Origin: Cupriavidus pauculus
GTDB lineage: Bacteria > Pseudomonadota > Gammaproteobacteria > Burkholderiales > Burkholderiaceae
Length of the DNA stretch: 64,000 nt
Assembly (NCBI RefSeq): GCF_008693385.1
Contig: NZ_CP044065.1
Span: 1,240,001-1,304,000, forward strand
Direction of reading: 5' to 3'
The stretch's first letter is position 1. Each line of letters begins with the position of its first letter. Position numbers and translations under genes: made by a program. Positions 1 to 9,373 of this stretch are shown here, piece by piece. A model generated the notes under the pieces. It saw nothing but the letters and a program-made list of their open reading frames with translations. It searched no databases and was not told the DNA's origin.

Positions 1-491
1 CGGAAATCCGTGAACGCATTGACGGTGAGCTGACTCGGGATGCGCATCGAGGACGCGAATGCAAAGAGGTCCGGCGTGTAGGTGCGCAGCGGCCCCGGGG
101 GAAAGCACAGGCGCTTGCTCCTGAGCCGGGTGCCGCGATAGAAGCAGGCGGCCGGGAATACGGCCAGCACCGTGGCCGACGCCGGCGTCATGCCGCGCGC
201 CTGCAGCGCCGACTCGCCGAGCGTGCCCCGCAACGCCCATATGGCGCCGTCGAAGGTCTCTTCGTCGGACACGTAGGCGACGGATCCCGGCGCCACCTCG
301 ATTTTGCCGATCGGGTAGTGGCCCGGCGCCTTGGGCAATCTTGCGTGCCGCGCCCGCAGGATGCCGTCGTCGGGTACGCACAGATACGGGTCGGTGGCCG
401 CCTCGGTCTCGTACAGGCAGGCCTCGCCATGGCTCGCGGTGGGCAGCACGGCAAGTACCATGACGATCAGTGCGAACAGGGCGGCGCGCAT
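1..491 (-). CDS. Secreted beta/gamma-crystallin-like protein, 3' end outside window
   Basis: The reading frame starts at an ATG at 491 and runs off the left edge; about 163 residues are visible. Residues 1-22 form a signal peptide ending in the box TASHG. The mature part has a segment with HYPIGKIEVAPGS, then FDGAIWALRG, then ACFYRGTRLRSKRLCF followed by a serine-rich strand. That order matches the upstream neighbour closely, so the two genes are tandem paralogues. The Cys-Phe-Tyr start and the 'SSMRIP' strand resemble Greek-key beta/gamma-crystallin repeats (inference). The gene begins 4 nt after the stop of the neighbour, so they are probably co-translated. A shorter open frame at 188-454 lies in another frame and is a shadow. 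Function is unknown; it may be a secreted structural or calcium-binding protein. Confidence 0.75.
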   Translation of the reverse strand, partial: MRAALFALIVMVLAVLPTASHGEACLYETEAATDPYLCVPDDGILRARHARLPKAPGHYPIGKIEVAPGSVAYVSDEETFDGAIWALRGTLGESALQARGMTPASATVLAVFPAACFYRGTRLRSKRLCFPPGPLRTYTPDLFAFASSMRIPSQLTVNAFTDF

Positions 492-495
492 GGCG

Positions 496-1731
496 TCAGG
501 GCGCATCGGAAACTTCCGATGGGGGCGGTGGGGCCGAGGAGACCAGCGCGTTCCATTCGAAGCGATGGATCACCGGCGCCAGCGCAAGCGCGCCCTTTGC
601 CGTGTTCCGCACCGAAAGCAACGCGTGAGCCGGCGCGGCGTTTGGCTCCTGCACGAGTTGCGTGGCGATCGGTGTCTCGCGTCTGTCCGACTGGATGATC
701 TGGGCCAGCAGATCGGTACCGCCCGCCGTGGCGCCGATCTCCAGCGTGAGATAGCGGGTGCGCGCGTCGAAGCGGCGGTATTCGTCACGACGGGGGCGGC
801 CGGTCGACACGATCATGCGGCCATTGCGTATATCCAGCCGCAGCACGCCGCCGTAGTCCACAATAAAGCTGCGGCCTGCCGCCAGAACGAACGTCAGGCG
901 CGTATGGCCGGGCGTGCCCGGCGCCGCGCCCCGCACGGCATCGAGATCCCACGCATCGCTGGCCGCCACGGCACACCGCGCCGTGCACGCGGGGCGCGTG
1001 CGCAGGACCTGGACCGCGCGAATCGCGTCGTGGAGGCCGTCGCGCCGCAGCATGTCCGCATCGACATCGTCACGATACAACGCCGACTTGCCGATGCCGC
1101 TGTCGCTCCGGAACACGGCGACACTGTAGCCCGGCGGCACACGCACCGAAGAGACCGAGGAATCGAGCCTGGCCAGGTGCCTGCGCAGCGGTCCGGGCCC
1201 GAGGCACTGCGCCTTGCCGGCAAACGCGTCGTGTTCGTGGAAGCAGGCCATCTGGACCACGCGCGCCGACGCCAGCGTATGTCGCTGGATGCCTTGTGCG
1301 CGGAGTTCGGGGCCCTGCAGGGACCGCCGCAGACGCCAGATGCGTCCGTCGAAGTGCGTGCCATCGGTGACGATCAGGTCCTGGCCGGGCGCCACCTCGA
1401 CGCGGTTGACCGGATAATGGTGCGCGGTGTCGGGATGTCCCATCGACAGATCCACGCTCTCGTCGGCACCGAGGCAGATGCGCGCGGGGGTGCCGGCGCC
1501 CGCGCCGTAGAAGCCCGTATCGCTGGCGATCAGGCAGCTTTTGGCGGGAAGCTCGCCGAAGTCGGCGGCCTCGGTCGCCCCGGCGGCTTCGGCCGATGCC
1601 GGTGGGCCATAGGACGTGCACAGGGCCAGCGCGGCCAGCCATGCAAGGCGTCTGGGTGAGCGTTCGGGTGAGCGTTCGGTTGAGCGGCCGGGTGAGCGTC
1701 TGGTTGAGCAGGGGAGTAGCGGGCGGATCAT
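496..1731 (-). CDS. Secreted protein with beta/gamma-crystallin-like repeats
   Basis: This 411-residue protein is read from the ATG at 1731 because a signal peptide follows: an Arg-rich stretch, the core LAWLAALALCT, and cleavage near ASAEA. The frame is open further upstream, but that extension would bury the signal. The mature protein has about two crystallin-type units in residues 55-230. One includes HYPVNRVEVAPG and FDGRIWRLRR; the next has ACFHEHDAFAGKAQCL, a short loop and SSVSSVRVPPGYSVAVF, which is the classic hydrophobic-Phe-x-Gly plus Ser-Ser-x-x-Val pattern. Residues 240-411 are beta-rich, have a CTARC pair, and were not recognised. The downstream paralogue starts 4 nt after this stop. 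The crystallin assignment is by motif; function is unknown. Confidence 0.75.
   Translation of the reverse strand: MIRPLLPCSTRRSPGRSTERSPERSPRRLAWLAALALCTSYGPPASAEAAGATEAADFGELPAKSCLIASDTGFYGAGAGTPARICLGADESVDLSMGHPDTAHHYPVNRVEVAPGQDLIVTDGTHFDGRIWRLRRSLQGPELRAQGIQRHTLASARVVQMACFHEHDAFAGKAQCLGPGPLRRHLARLDSSVSSVRVPPGYSVAVFRSDSGIGKSALYRDDVDADMLRRDGLHDAIRAVQVLRTRPACTARCAVAASDAWDLDAVRGAAPGTPGHTRLTFVLAAGRSFIVDYGGVLRLDIRNGRMIVSTGRPRRDEYRRFDARTRYLTLEIGATAGGTDLLAQIIQSDRRETPIATQLVQEPNAAPAHALLSVRNTAKGALALAPVIHRFEWNALVSSAPPPPSEVSDAP
1654..1710. repeat. 12-bp degenerate tandem repeat in signal-peptide coding region
   Basis: About 4.7 copies of a 12-bp unit (GGGTGAGCGTTC and variants) lie head to tail; the first two copies are identical. 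The unit is four codons long, so copy-number change would keep frame. On the minus strand it encodes an Arg/Ser/Glu/Pro-rich stretch in the N-region of the crystallin-like protein's signal peptide. Confidence 0.75.
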
Positions 1732-1815
1732 CGTCGCATCGGTCCGTGGCGGGTCTGGATGGATCCAAACTAACGCCGCCCCGGACGATGCGAAATCGCC
1801 GATGCGCGAAATCTT

Positions 1816-1836
1816 CCCCCTCCGCGCGGGAGGGGG
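1816..1836 (-). terminator. GC-rich hairpin downstream of asparaginase gene
   Basis: CCCCCTCC (1816-1823) pairs with GGAGGGGG (1829-1836) around a 5-nt loop. It lies 17 nt beyond the asparaginase stop and before the crystallin-like gene. There is no U-tract, so classic intrinsic termination is uncertain. It is a variant of the palindrome also seen at 6923, 22706 and 28420. Confidence 0.5.
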
Positions 1837-1852
1837 CGTCAAACGATGACGA

Positions 1853-3082
<1,230 letters not shown>

Positions 3083-3091
<9 letters not shown>

Positions 3092-4279
3092 GGTGTCCCC
3101 CGGCACGCGGATCCAGCCTTCCATCAGCACGCGCGCGCTGCGGCTCATGATCGCCTTGGTCACGACCCATTCGCCTTCCACGCGCTTTGCCTCGGCGCCC
3201 ACGCGCAGCGTGCCCGACGGATGCCCGAAGCGCACGGCCTCGCGCTCGCCGCCGCCGGCGGCCAGGTTCACGAGCGTGCCCGGAATGCTCGCGGCGGTAC
3301 CGATGGCCACGGCCGCGGTGCCCATCATCGCGTGATGCAGCACGCCCATGGAGAGCGCGCGCACGAGCAGATCGACGTCGCCGGCTTCCACGTTCCTGCC
3401 GCTCGATGCCACATAGCTCGCGGGCTTCGCCACGAACGCCACCTTGGGCGTGTGCTGGCGCGTCTTTGCCTCGGACGCGTCCTTGATGAGGCCCATGCGC
3501 AGCGCGCCCGCCGTCCGGATGGTCTCGAACATCGCCAGCGCCCTGGGGTCGCTGTTGATATCGCGCTGGAGCTCGGTGCCCTTGTAGCCGATGGCCTCGG
3601 CTTCGATGAAGATCGTCGGAATGCCCGCGTTGATCATCGTGGCCTTGAGCGTGCCGACGCCCGGCACCACGAGGTCATCGACCACATTGCCGGTCGGGAA
3701 CATCGAGCCGCCGCCCGCGTCGGGTTCGTCGGCCGCCGGGTCCATGAACTCGAGCTGCACTTCGGCGGCCGGGAAGGTCACGCCGTCGAGTTCGAAGTCC
3801 CCGGTCTCCTGCACCTGGCCATCGGTGATCGGCACGTGCGAAACGATGGTCTTGCCGATATTCGCCTGCCAGATCCGCACGGTCACGGTGCCGTTGCGCG
3901 GAATGCGGCTGGCCTCGATAAAGCCGTTGCTGATCGCGAACGGTCCGACCGCCGCCGACAGGTTGCCGCAGTTGCCGCTCCAGTCGACGAACGGCGAGTC
4001 GATCGATACCTGACCGAACAGGTAATCGACGTCGTGGTCGGGCCGCGTGCTCTTGGAGATGATCACCGTCTTGCTCGTGCTCGACGTGGCGCCGCCCATG
4101 CCGTCGATCTGCTTGGCATACGGGTCGGGGCTGCCGATGACGCGCAGCAGCAGCTTGTCGCGCGCGGCGCCCGGGACTTGCGCGCGTTCCGGCAGATCCT
4201 GCAGGCGGAAGAACACACCCTTGCTGGTGCCGCCACGCAGATAGGTGGCGGGAATCTTGATTTGCGGTGCGTGTGCCAT
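3083..4279 (-). CDS. prpF: PrpF, AcnD-accessory aconitate isomerase
   Basis: PrpF (398 residues) works with AcnD in the methylcitrate cycle. AcnD produces 2-methyl-trans-aconitate, and PrpF isomerises it toward the cis form used by aconitase. The protein has the two-domain diaminopimelate-epimerase-like fold. Visible family marks are YLRGGTSKGVFF at the start, GSPDPYAKQIDGMGG near 50, and SGNCGNLSAAVGPF near 105. The C-terminal half carries GTAAVAIGTAASIPGT. The length equals that of known PrpF proteins. The ATG at 4279 has AAGGA upstream, and the gene lies 26 nt after acnD as the last gene of the prpBC-acnD-prpF operon. Confidence 0.95.
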
Positions 4280-4305
4280 GTTGCGTCCTTGTCTTTGTGC
4301 CCCGG

Positions 4306-6900
4306 TCAGGCGGCCTGCGCCGATTCGAGGAAGTCCTGCGCGAAGCGCTGCAGCACGCCGCCCGCTTCGTAGATCGAGACTTCCTCGGCGGTATCGAGGC
4401 GGCATTGCACGGGCACTTCCACGCGCTCTCCATTCTTGCGAACGATCACGAGCGTGAGTTCGGCGCCCGGCCTGCGTTCGCCGATCACGTCGAAGGTCTC
4501 GGTGCCGTCGATGCCGAGCGTCGTGCGATTGGTGCCCGGCTTGAACTCGAGCGGGAGCACGCCCATGCCGACGAGGTTCGTGCGGTGGATGCGCTCGAAC
4601 CCTTCGGCGACGATCGCTTCCACGCCCGCGAGCCGTACACCCTTGGCCGCCCAGTCGCGCGACGAGCCCTGGCCATAGTCGGCGCCGGCAATGATGATCA
4701 GCGGCTGCTTGCGCTCCATGTAGGTCTCGATGGCTTCCCACATGCGCGTGACCTTGCCCTCGGGCTCGATGCGCGCGAGCGAACCGGCCTTGACCTGTCC
4801 ATCCACCACGACCATCTCGTTCTTCAGCGTCGGGTTGGCGAATGTGGCCCGCTGTGCGGTGAGGTGGTCCCCGCGGTGCGTCGCGTACGAATTGAAGTCT
4901 TCCTCGGGCAGGCCCATCTTCGCCAGATACTCGCCGGCCGCGCTGTTCAGCAGGATGGCGTTCGATGGCGACAGGTGGTCCGTCGTGATGTTGTCGCCCA
5001 GTACCGCCAGCGGACGCATGCCGCGCAGCGTGCGCTCGCCGGCCAGCGCGCCTTCCCAATACGGCGGGCGGCGGATATACGTGCTCTGCGGACGCCAGTC
5101 GTACAGCGGATCGGCCGTCTCGCCGTTGTCCACGGTCAGCGCGAACATCGGCTCGTACACGGCGCGGAACTGCGATGGCTTGACGCTCTGCGCAACGATC
5201 GCATCGATCTCTTCGTCGCTCGGCCAGATATCCTTGAGCGTCACGGGCTTGCCGTCCGCGTCATGACCGAGCACATCGCGCTCGATGTCGAAGCGGATGG
5301 TGCCCGCGATCGCATAGGCGACCACCAGCGGCGGGGAGGCGAGGAACGCCTGCTTCGCGTACGGGTGGATGCGGCCGTCGAAGTTGCGGTTGCCGGACAG
5401 CACGGCCGTGGCATACAGGTCGCGGTCGATGATCTCCTTCTGGATGACCGGATCGAGCGCGCCCGACATGCCGTTGCAGGTCGTGCAGGCAAAGGCGACG
5501 ATGCCGAAGCCGAGCTTCTCCAGCTCCGGCAGCAGGTTCGAGGCTTCGAGGTAGAGCTCCACCGCCTTGGATCCCGGCGCCAGCGACGACTTGACCCACG
5601 GCTTGCGCGTGAGGCCGCGCGCGTTCGCATTGCGGGCAAGCAGCGCCGCCGCGATCACGTTGCGCGGGTTGCTCGTGTTCGTGCAGCTGGTAATGGCGGC
5701 GATGATCACCGCGCCGTCGGGCATCTGGCCCGGCACTTCCTCCCACTTGCCCGCGATGCCGCGCGCGGCAAGGTCGGACGTGGGCAGGCGCTTGTGCGGG
5801 TTCGACGGGCCGGCCATGTTGCGCACGACCGTCGACAGGTCGAAGTGCAGCGTGCGCTCGTACTCGGCATGGGCGAGGCTGTCGGCCCACAGGCCGGCCG
5901 TCTTCGCGTAGGTCTCGACCAGCGCCACCTGCTCGTCGCTGCGGCCCGTGAGCTTCAGGTAGTCGATGGTCTGGCCGTCGATAAAGAACATCGCGGCGGT
6001 GGCGCCGTATTCCGGTGCCATGTTCGAGATGGTCGCGCGGTCGCCGAGCGTCAGGCTCGCGGCGCCTTCGCCCCGGAACTCCAGATACGCGCCGACGACC
6101 TTTTCCTTGCGCAGGAATTCGGTCAGGGCCAGCACGATATCGGTGGCGGTGATGCCGGGCTGGCGGCGTCCGGTCAGCTCCACGCCGACGATATCGGGCA
6201 GGCGGATCCACGACGCGCGGCCGAGCATCACGTTCTCGGCTTCCAGGCCGCCCACGCCGATGGCGATGACGCCCAGCGCATCGACGTGCGGCGTGTGGCT
6301 GTCCGTGCCGACGCAGGTATCGGGATAGGCCACGCCGTTGTCGGCATGGATCACCGGCGACATCTTCTCCAGATTGATCTGGTGCATGATGCCGTTGCCC
6401 GGCGGGATCACGTCGACGTTGCGGAACGCCTTCTTGGTCCAGTTGATGAAGTCGAAGCGGTCCTCGTTGCGGCGGTCCTCGATGGCGCGGTTCTTCGCGA
6501 ACGCATCGGGGTCGAAGCCGCCGCACTCCACGGCCAGCGAGTGGTCGACGATCAGCTGCGTCGGTACCACGGGATTGACGAGGGCGGGGTCGCCGCCTGC
6601 ATCCGCGATGGCATCGCGCAGGCCCGCGAGGTCGACGAGCGCGGTCTGGCCCAGGATGTCGTGGCAGACCACGCGTGCGGGAAACCACGGGAAGTCGAGG
6701 TCGCGCTTGCGTTCGATGAGCTGGCGCAGCGACGCGGTGAGCGTGGCGGGGTCGCAGCGGCGCACGAGGTTTTCGGCCAGCACGCGGGAGGTGTAGGGCA
6801 GCCTGTCGTAGGCACCGGGCTCGATGGCCTCGACCGCGGCGCGCGTGTCGAAGTAATCGAGGTCGGTACCCGGAAGGCGCTTGCGATATTCAGTATTCAT
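4306..6900 (-). CDS. acnD: AcnD, Fe-S 2-methylcitrate dehydratase (trans-aconitate forming)
   Basis: This 864-residue aconitase-family enzyme dehydrates 2-methylcitrate and replaces PrpD in many beta-proteobacteria. The three cluster cysteines are visible: C406 in ITSCTNTSNP, and C472 and C475 in FACTTCNGMSG. The catalytic segment VGTDSHTPHVDALG is near 197-210, and the swivel-domain motif GADYGQGSSRDWAAKG is near residue 740. Its length matches AcnD, and prpF follows directly, which separates it from housekeeping AcnA. The ATG at 6900 begins MNTEYRKRLPGT as expected. Between prpC and acnD sits a palindrome (6923-6946). No prpD is present in the operon. Confidence 0.96.
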   Translation of the reverse strand: MNTEYRKRLPGTDLDYFDTRAAVEAIEPGAYDRLPYTSRVLAENLVRRCDPATLTASLRQLIERKRDLDFPWFPARVVCHDILGQTALVDLAGLRDAIADAGGDPALVNPVVPTQLIVDHSLAVECGGFDPDAFAKNRAIEDRRNEDRFDFINWTKKAFRNVDVIPPGNGIMHQINLEKMSPVIHADNGVAYPDTCVGTDSHTPHVDALGVIAIGVGGLEAENVMLGRASWIRLPDIVGVELTGRRQPGITATDIVLALTEFLRKEKVVGAYLEFRGEGAASLTLGDRATISNMAPEYGATAAMFFIDGQTIDYLKLTGRSDEQVALVETYAKTAGLWADSLAHAEYERTLHFDLSTVVRNMAGPSNPHKRLPTSDLAARGIAGKWEEVPGQMPDGAVIIAAITSCTNTSNPRNVIAAALLARNANARGLTRKPWVKSSLAPGSKAVELYLEASNLLPELEKLGFGIVAFACTTCNGMSGALDPVIQKEIIDRDLYATAVLSGNRNFDGRIHPYAKQAFLASPPLVVAYAIAGTIRFDIERDVLGHDADGKPVTLKDIWPSDEEIDAIVAQSVKPSQFRAVYEPMFALTVDNGETADPLYDWRPQSTYIRRPPYWEGALAGERTLRGMRPLAVLGDNITTDHLSPSNAILLNSAAGEYLAKMGLPEEDFNSYATHRGDHLTAQRATFANPTLKNEMVVVDGQVKAGSLARIEPEGKVTRMWEAIETYMERKQPLIIIAGADYGQGSSRDWAAKGVRLAGVEAIVAEGFERIHRTNLVGMGVLPLEFKPGTNRTTLGIDGTETFDVIGERRPGAELTLVIVRKNGERVEVPVQCRLDTAEEVSIYEAGGVLQRFAQDFLESAQAA

Positions 6901-6922
6901 GATGTGGGGCCCTTCGTTGTAC

Positions 6923-6946
6923 GCCCTCTCCCGTCGGGGAGAGGGC
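6923..6946. repeat. Dispersed palindrome between prpC and acnD
   Basis: GCCCTCTCCC (6923-6932) and GGGAGAGGGC (6937-6946) form a 10-bp stem with a 4-nt loop. It belongs to the same family as the palindromes at 1816, 22706 and 28420 but here lies inside an operon. It may stabilise the upstream mRNA or attenuate expression of acnD-prpF. Confidence 0.65.
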
Positions 6947-6975
6947 CGGGGTGAGGGCGGTGAGGGCAGGGAAGC

Positions 6976-8130
6976 TTAACGCTTCTCGATCGGCACGAAC
7001 TTCAGGTTTTCGGGACCCGTGTAGTTGGCGCTCGGACGGATGATCTTGTTGTCGATGCGTTGCTCGATGATGTGCGCGGCCCAGCCCGACGTGCGCGCGA
7101 TCACGAACAGCGGGGTGAACATCGCCGTGGGCACGCCCATCATGTGGTAGCTCACCGCGCTGAACCAGTCGAGGTTCGGGAACATCTTCTTGGCGTCCCA
7201 CATCACGGTTTCCAGACGCTCCGCGATATTGAACATCTTCATCGAGCCCGCGTCCTTGGACAGCTTGCGCGCCACTTCCTTGATGACCTGGTTGCGCGGG
7301 TCGCCGATCGTGTACACGGGGTGGCCAAAGCCGATGACCACTTCCTTGTTCTCCACGCGGCGGCGGATATCGGCCTCGGCCTCGTCCGGCGTGTCGTAGC
7401 GCTTCTGCACTTCGAACGCGACCTCGTTGGCGCCACCGTGCTTGGGACCGCGCAGCGCGCCGATCGCGCCGGCGATCGACGAGTACATGTCAGAGCCCGT
7501 GCCCGCGATCACGCGCGCGGCAAACGTCGAGGCGTTGAACTCGTGCTCCGCGTACAGGTTCAGCGAGGTCTGCATCGCGCGTTCCCAGAGCTTCGATGGC
7601 GTTTTGCCGTGGAACAGCGTGAGGAAGTGTCCGGCGATCGTGTCGTCGTCGGTTTCCACTTCCACGCGGCGGCCGTTATGGCTGTAGTGGTACCAGTACA
7701 GCAGCATCGAACCGAGGCTGGCCATCAGGCGGTCCGCGATATCGCGCGCGCCCGGTGCGTTGTGGTCGTCCTTCTCCGGCAGCACCGTGCCGAGCACGGA
7801 CACGCCGGTGCGCATCACGTCCATCGGATGCGCGCTGGCGGGCACCCATTCGAGCGCGGCCTTCACGTTGGCGGGCAGGCCGCGCAGCGACTTCAGCTTG
7901 GCCTTGTACGCGGCCAGTTCGGCCTTGGTCGGCAGCTTGCCATGCACGAGCAGGTGGGCGATTTCCTCGAACTCGCACGTGTCGGCGACATCGAGGATGT
8001 CATAGCCGCGATAGTGGAGGTCATTGCCGCTGCGGCCCACCGTGCAGAGCGCGGTATTGCCTGCCGCCACGCCGGACAGCGCGACGGATTTCTTGGGCTT
8101 GGGCGTGGCGAGCGGTTGTGCTTCGGACAT
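6976..8130 (-). CDS. prpC: 2-Methylcitrate synthase
   Basis: PrpC (384 residues) condenses propionyl-CoA with oxaloacetate to 2-methylcitrate. It is a type II-like citrate synthase: GNTALCTVG and [12 protein letters not shown] at the N-terminus, the catalytic His in [13 protein letters not shown], the second His in [10 protein letters not shown], and the Asp in [10 protein letters not shown]. The ATG at 8130 is preferred because GGAGA lies 7 nt upstream and MSEAQ matches the family. A longer in-frame ATG at 8190 overlaps the prpB stop and adds a Ser/Thr-rich 20-residue tail, which is less likely. It is second in the operon, 59 nt after prpB. Confidence 0.96.
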   Translation of the reverse strand: MSEAQPLATPKPKKSVALSGVAAGNTALCTVGRSGNDLHYRGYDILDVADTCEFEEIAHLLVHGKLPTKAELAAYKAKLKSLRGLPANVKAALEWVPASAHPMDVMRTGVSVLGTVLPEKDDHNAPGARDIADRLMASLGSMLLYWYHYSHNGRRVEVETDDDTIAGHFLTLFHGKTPSKLWERAMQTSLNLYAEHEFNASTFAARVIAGTGSDMYSSIAGAIGALRGPKHGGANEVAFEVQKRYDTPDEAEADIRRRVENKEVVIGFGHPVYTIGDPRNQVIKEVARKLSKDAGSMKMFNIAERLETVMWDAKKMFPNLDWFSAVSYHMMGVPTAMFTPLFVIARTSGWAAHIIEQRIDNKIIRPSANYTGPENLKFVPIEKR

Positions 8131-8189
8131 GGGGGTCTCCTGTGTTGTGCTGGTGCTGGTCGATGTTGTGGTGGCGGGGCGGCGTGCCA

Positions 8190-9098
8190 TCAGCGCCCCT
8201 TGCCCTTGGCGAACAGGGCGTCCAGCTTCTGTTCGTAATCATGGTAGCCGATGCGTTCATACAGTTCCTGACGGGTCTGCATGGTATCGACGACGTTCTT
8301 CTGCGTGCCGTCGCGGCGAATCGCCTCGAAGACATTCTCCGCGGCCTTGTTCATCGCGCGGAAGGCCGACAGCGGGTACAGCACCATCGACACGCCGACC
8401 GAGGCCAGTTCGTCGCGGGTGAAGTAAGGCGTGGCGCCGAACTCGGTGATATTGGCGAGGACCGGCACCTTCACCGCATCGACGAAGCGGCGGTACATCT
8501 CGAGGTCGGTCATGGCTTCCGGGAAGATCGCGTCGGCGCCGGCTTCCACGCAGGCTACCGCGCGCGCGAGTGCGGCATCGAAGCCTTCCACGGCCAGCGC
8601 GTCGGTGCGGGCCATGATCACGAAGTTCTCGTCGGTCCGTGCATCGACGGCCGCCTTGACGCGATCGACCATCTCGTCCTGCGTGACGATTTCCTTGTTC
8701 GGACGGTGGCCGCAACGCTTGGCGCCGACCTGGTCCTCGATATGCATGGCGGCCGCGCCGAACTTGATCAGCGAGCGCGTGGTGCGCGCCACGTTGAAGG
8801 CCGACGAGCCGAAGCCCGTATCGACATCGACCAGCAGGGGCAGGTCGCAGACGTCCGTGATGCGGCGGATATCGGTCAGGACGTCGTCGAGATTCGAGAT
8901 GCCGAGGTCGGGCATGCCCAGCGAACCGGCCGCGACGCCGCCGCCGGACAGGTAGATGGCCCGATAGCCGGACCGCTTCGCGAGCAGCGCGTGATTGGCG
9001 TTGATCGTGCCAGGGATCTGCAGCGGACGTTCATCGGCGAGGGCCTGACGGAAGCGGGCACCGGCGGAGCGGGCGAGATCGGCGGCGGAGAAGGTCAT
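8190..9098 (-). CDS. prpB: 2-Methylisocitrate lyase
   Basis: PrpB (302 residues) splits 2-methylisocitrate into pyruvate and succinate, the last step of the methylcitrate cycle. It belongs to the isocitrate lyase/PEP mutase superfamily. Marks visible are [19 protein letters not shown] near 47, the metal-binding [10 protein letters not shown] near 85, and the active-site loop KRCGHRPNK near 121. The ATG at 9098 is used because the predicted sigma-54 transcription start lies near 9128, which excludes the ATG at 9155 inside the promoter. The ribosome-binding site is weak. It is the first gene of the operon and divergent from prpR. Confidence 0.96.
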   Translation of the reverse strand: MTFSAADLARSAGARFRQALADERPLQIPGTINANHALLAKRSGYRAIYLSGGGVAAGSLGMPDLGISNLDDVLTDIRRITDVCDLPLLVDVDTGFGSSAFNVARTTRSLIKFGAAAMHIEDQVGAKRCGHRPNKEIVTQDEMVDRVKAAVDARTDENFVIMARTDALAVEGFDAALARAVACVEAGADAIFPEAMTDLEMYRRFVDAVKVPVLANITEFGATPYFTRDELASVGVSMVLYPLSAFRAMNKAAENVFEAIRRDGTQKNVVDTMQTRQELYERIGYHDYEQKLDALFAKGKGR

Positions 9099-9139
9099 GA
9101 GGTATGAGGTCGCTGTGAGTTGGGCAACTGCTGACAGGC

Positions 9140-9154
9140 GCAAGGGGTGTGCCA
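9140..9154 (-). promoter_or_regulatory. Sigma-54 (-24/-12) promoter of the prpB operon
   Basis: On the minus strand the sequence reads TGGCACACCCCTTGC, an exact TGGCAC-N5-TTGC consensus. Transcription would start near 9128, leaving a leader of about 30 nt before the prpB ATG at 9098. Known biology agrees: PrpR proteins are sigma-54 enhancer-binding activators. Confidence 0.88.
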
Positions 9155-9206
9155 TGTTTGACAGGGATTTCGAACGCTCGTGCGGCGTATCGCATAACCT
9201 GTTTCT

Positions 9207-9219
9207 AATCAATGCTTTA
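9207..9219. promoter_or_regulatory. IHF-binding site
   Basis: AATCAATGCTTTA matches the IHF consensus WATCAANNNNTTR at every fixed position. It lies between the sigma-54 promoter and the paired PrpR palindromes, where IHF bending usually brings activator and polymerase together. Confidence 0.7.
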
Positions 9220-9284
9220 GCGGGCTTAGTTGATCTTGTGTCTCCGATATGGGGCCAAGCATATAGCACTTTGGTAGTCGCCGG

Positions 9285-9324
9285 ATTTCAATATTGAAAT
9301 GCGATTGAATTTCAGAATTGAAAT
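9285..9324. promoter_or_regulatory. Paired palindromic upstream activator sites for PrpR
   Basis: ATTTCAATATTGAAAT (9285-9300) is a perfect 16-bp palindrome. ATTTCAGAATTGAAAT (9309-9324) shares the same 6-bp arms. Their centres are 24 bp apart, and they lie roughly 130-170 bp upstream of the -24 element and just before prpR. This fits two dimer sites for PrpR, with possible autoregulation of prpR. The binding protein is inferred from position. Confidence 0.75.
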
Positions 9325-9373
9325 ATCGAGTGGACCGGCGCAGAATGATGCCAATCCAATATACGCCCGCCCC

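Noticed and set aside
188..454. A short minus-strand open frame of 88 codons
   Set aside because: It is out of frame with the partial crystallin-like gene, which has a signal peptide and matches its neighbour.
4267..6954. A plus-strand open frame of about 895 codons across acnD
   Set aside because: It is a shadow of acnD; the translated text has no domain and is rich in Arg, His and Gly.
9099..9155. An upstream start for prpB at 9155
   Set aside because: This ATG sits inside the -24 element of the sigma-54 promoter, upstream of the predicted transcription start, so it cannot be on that mRNA.
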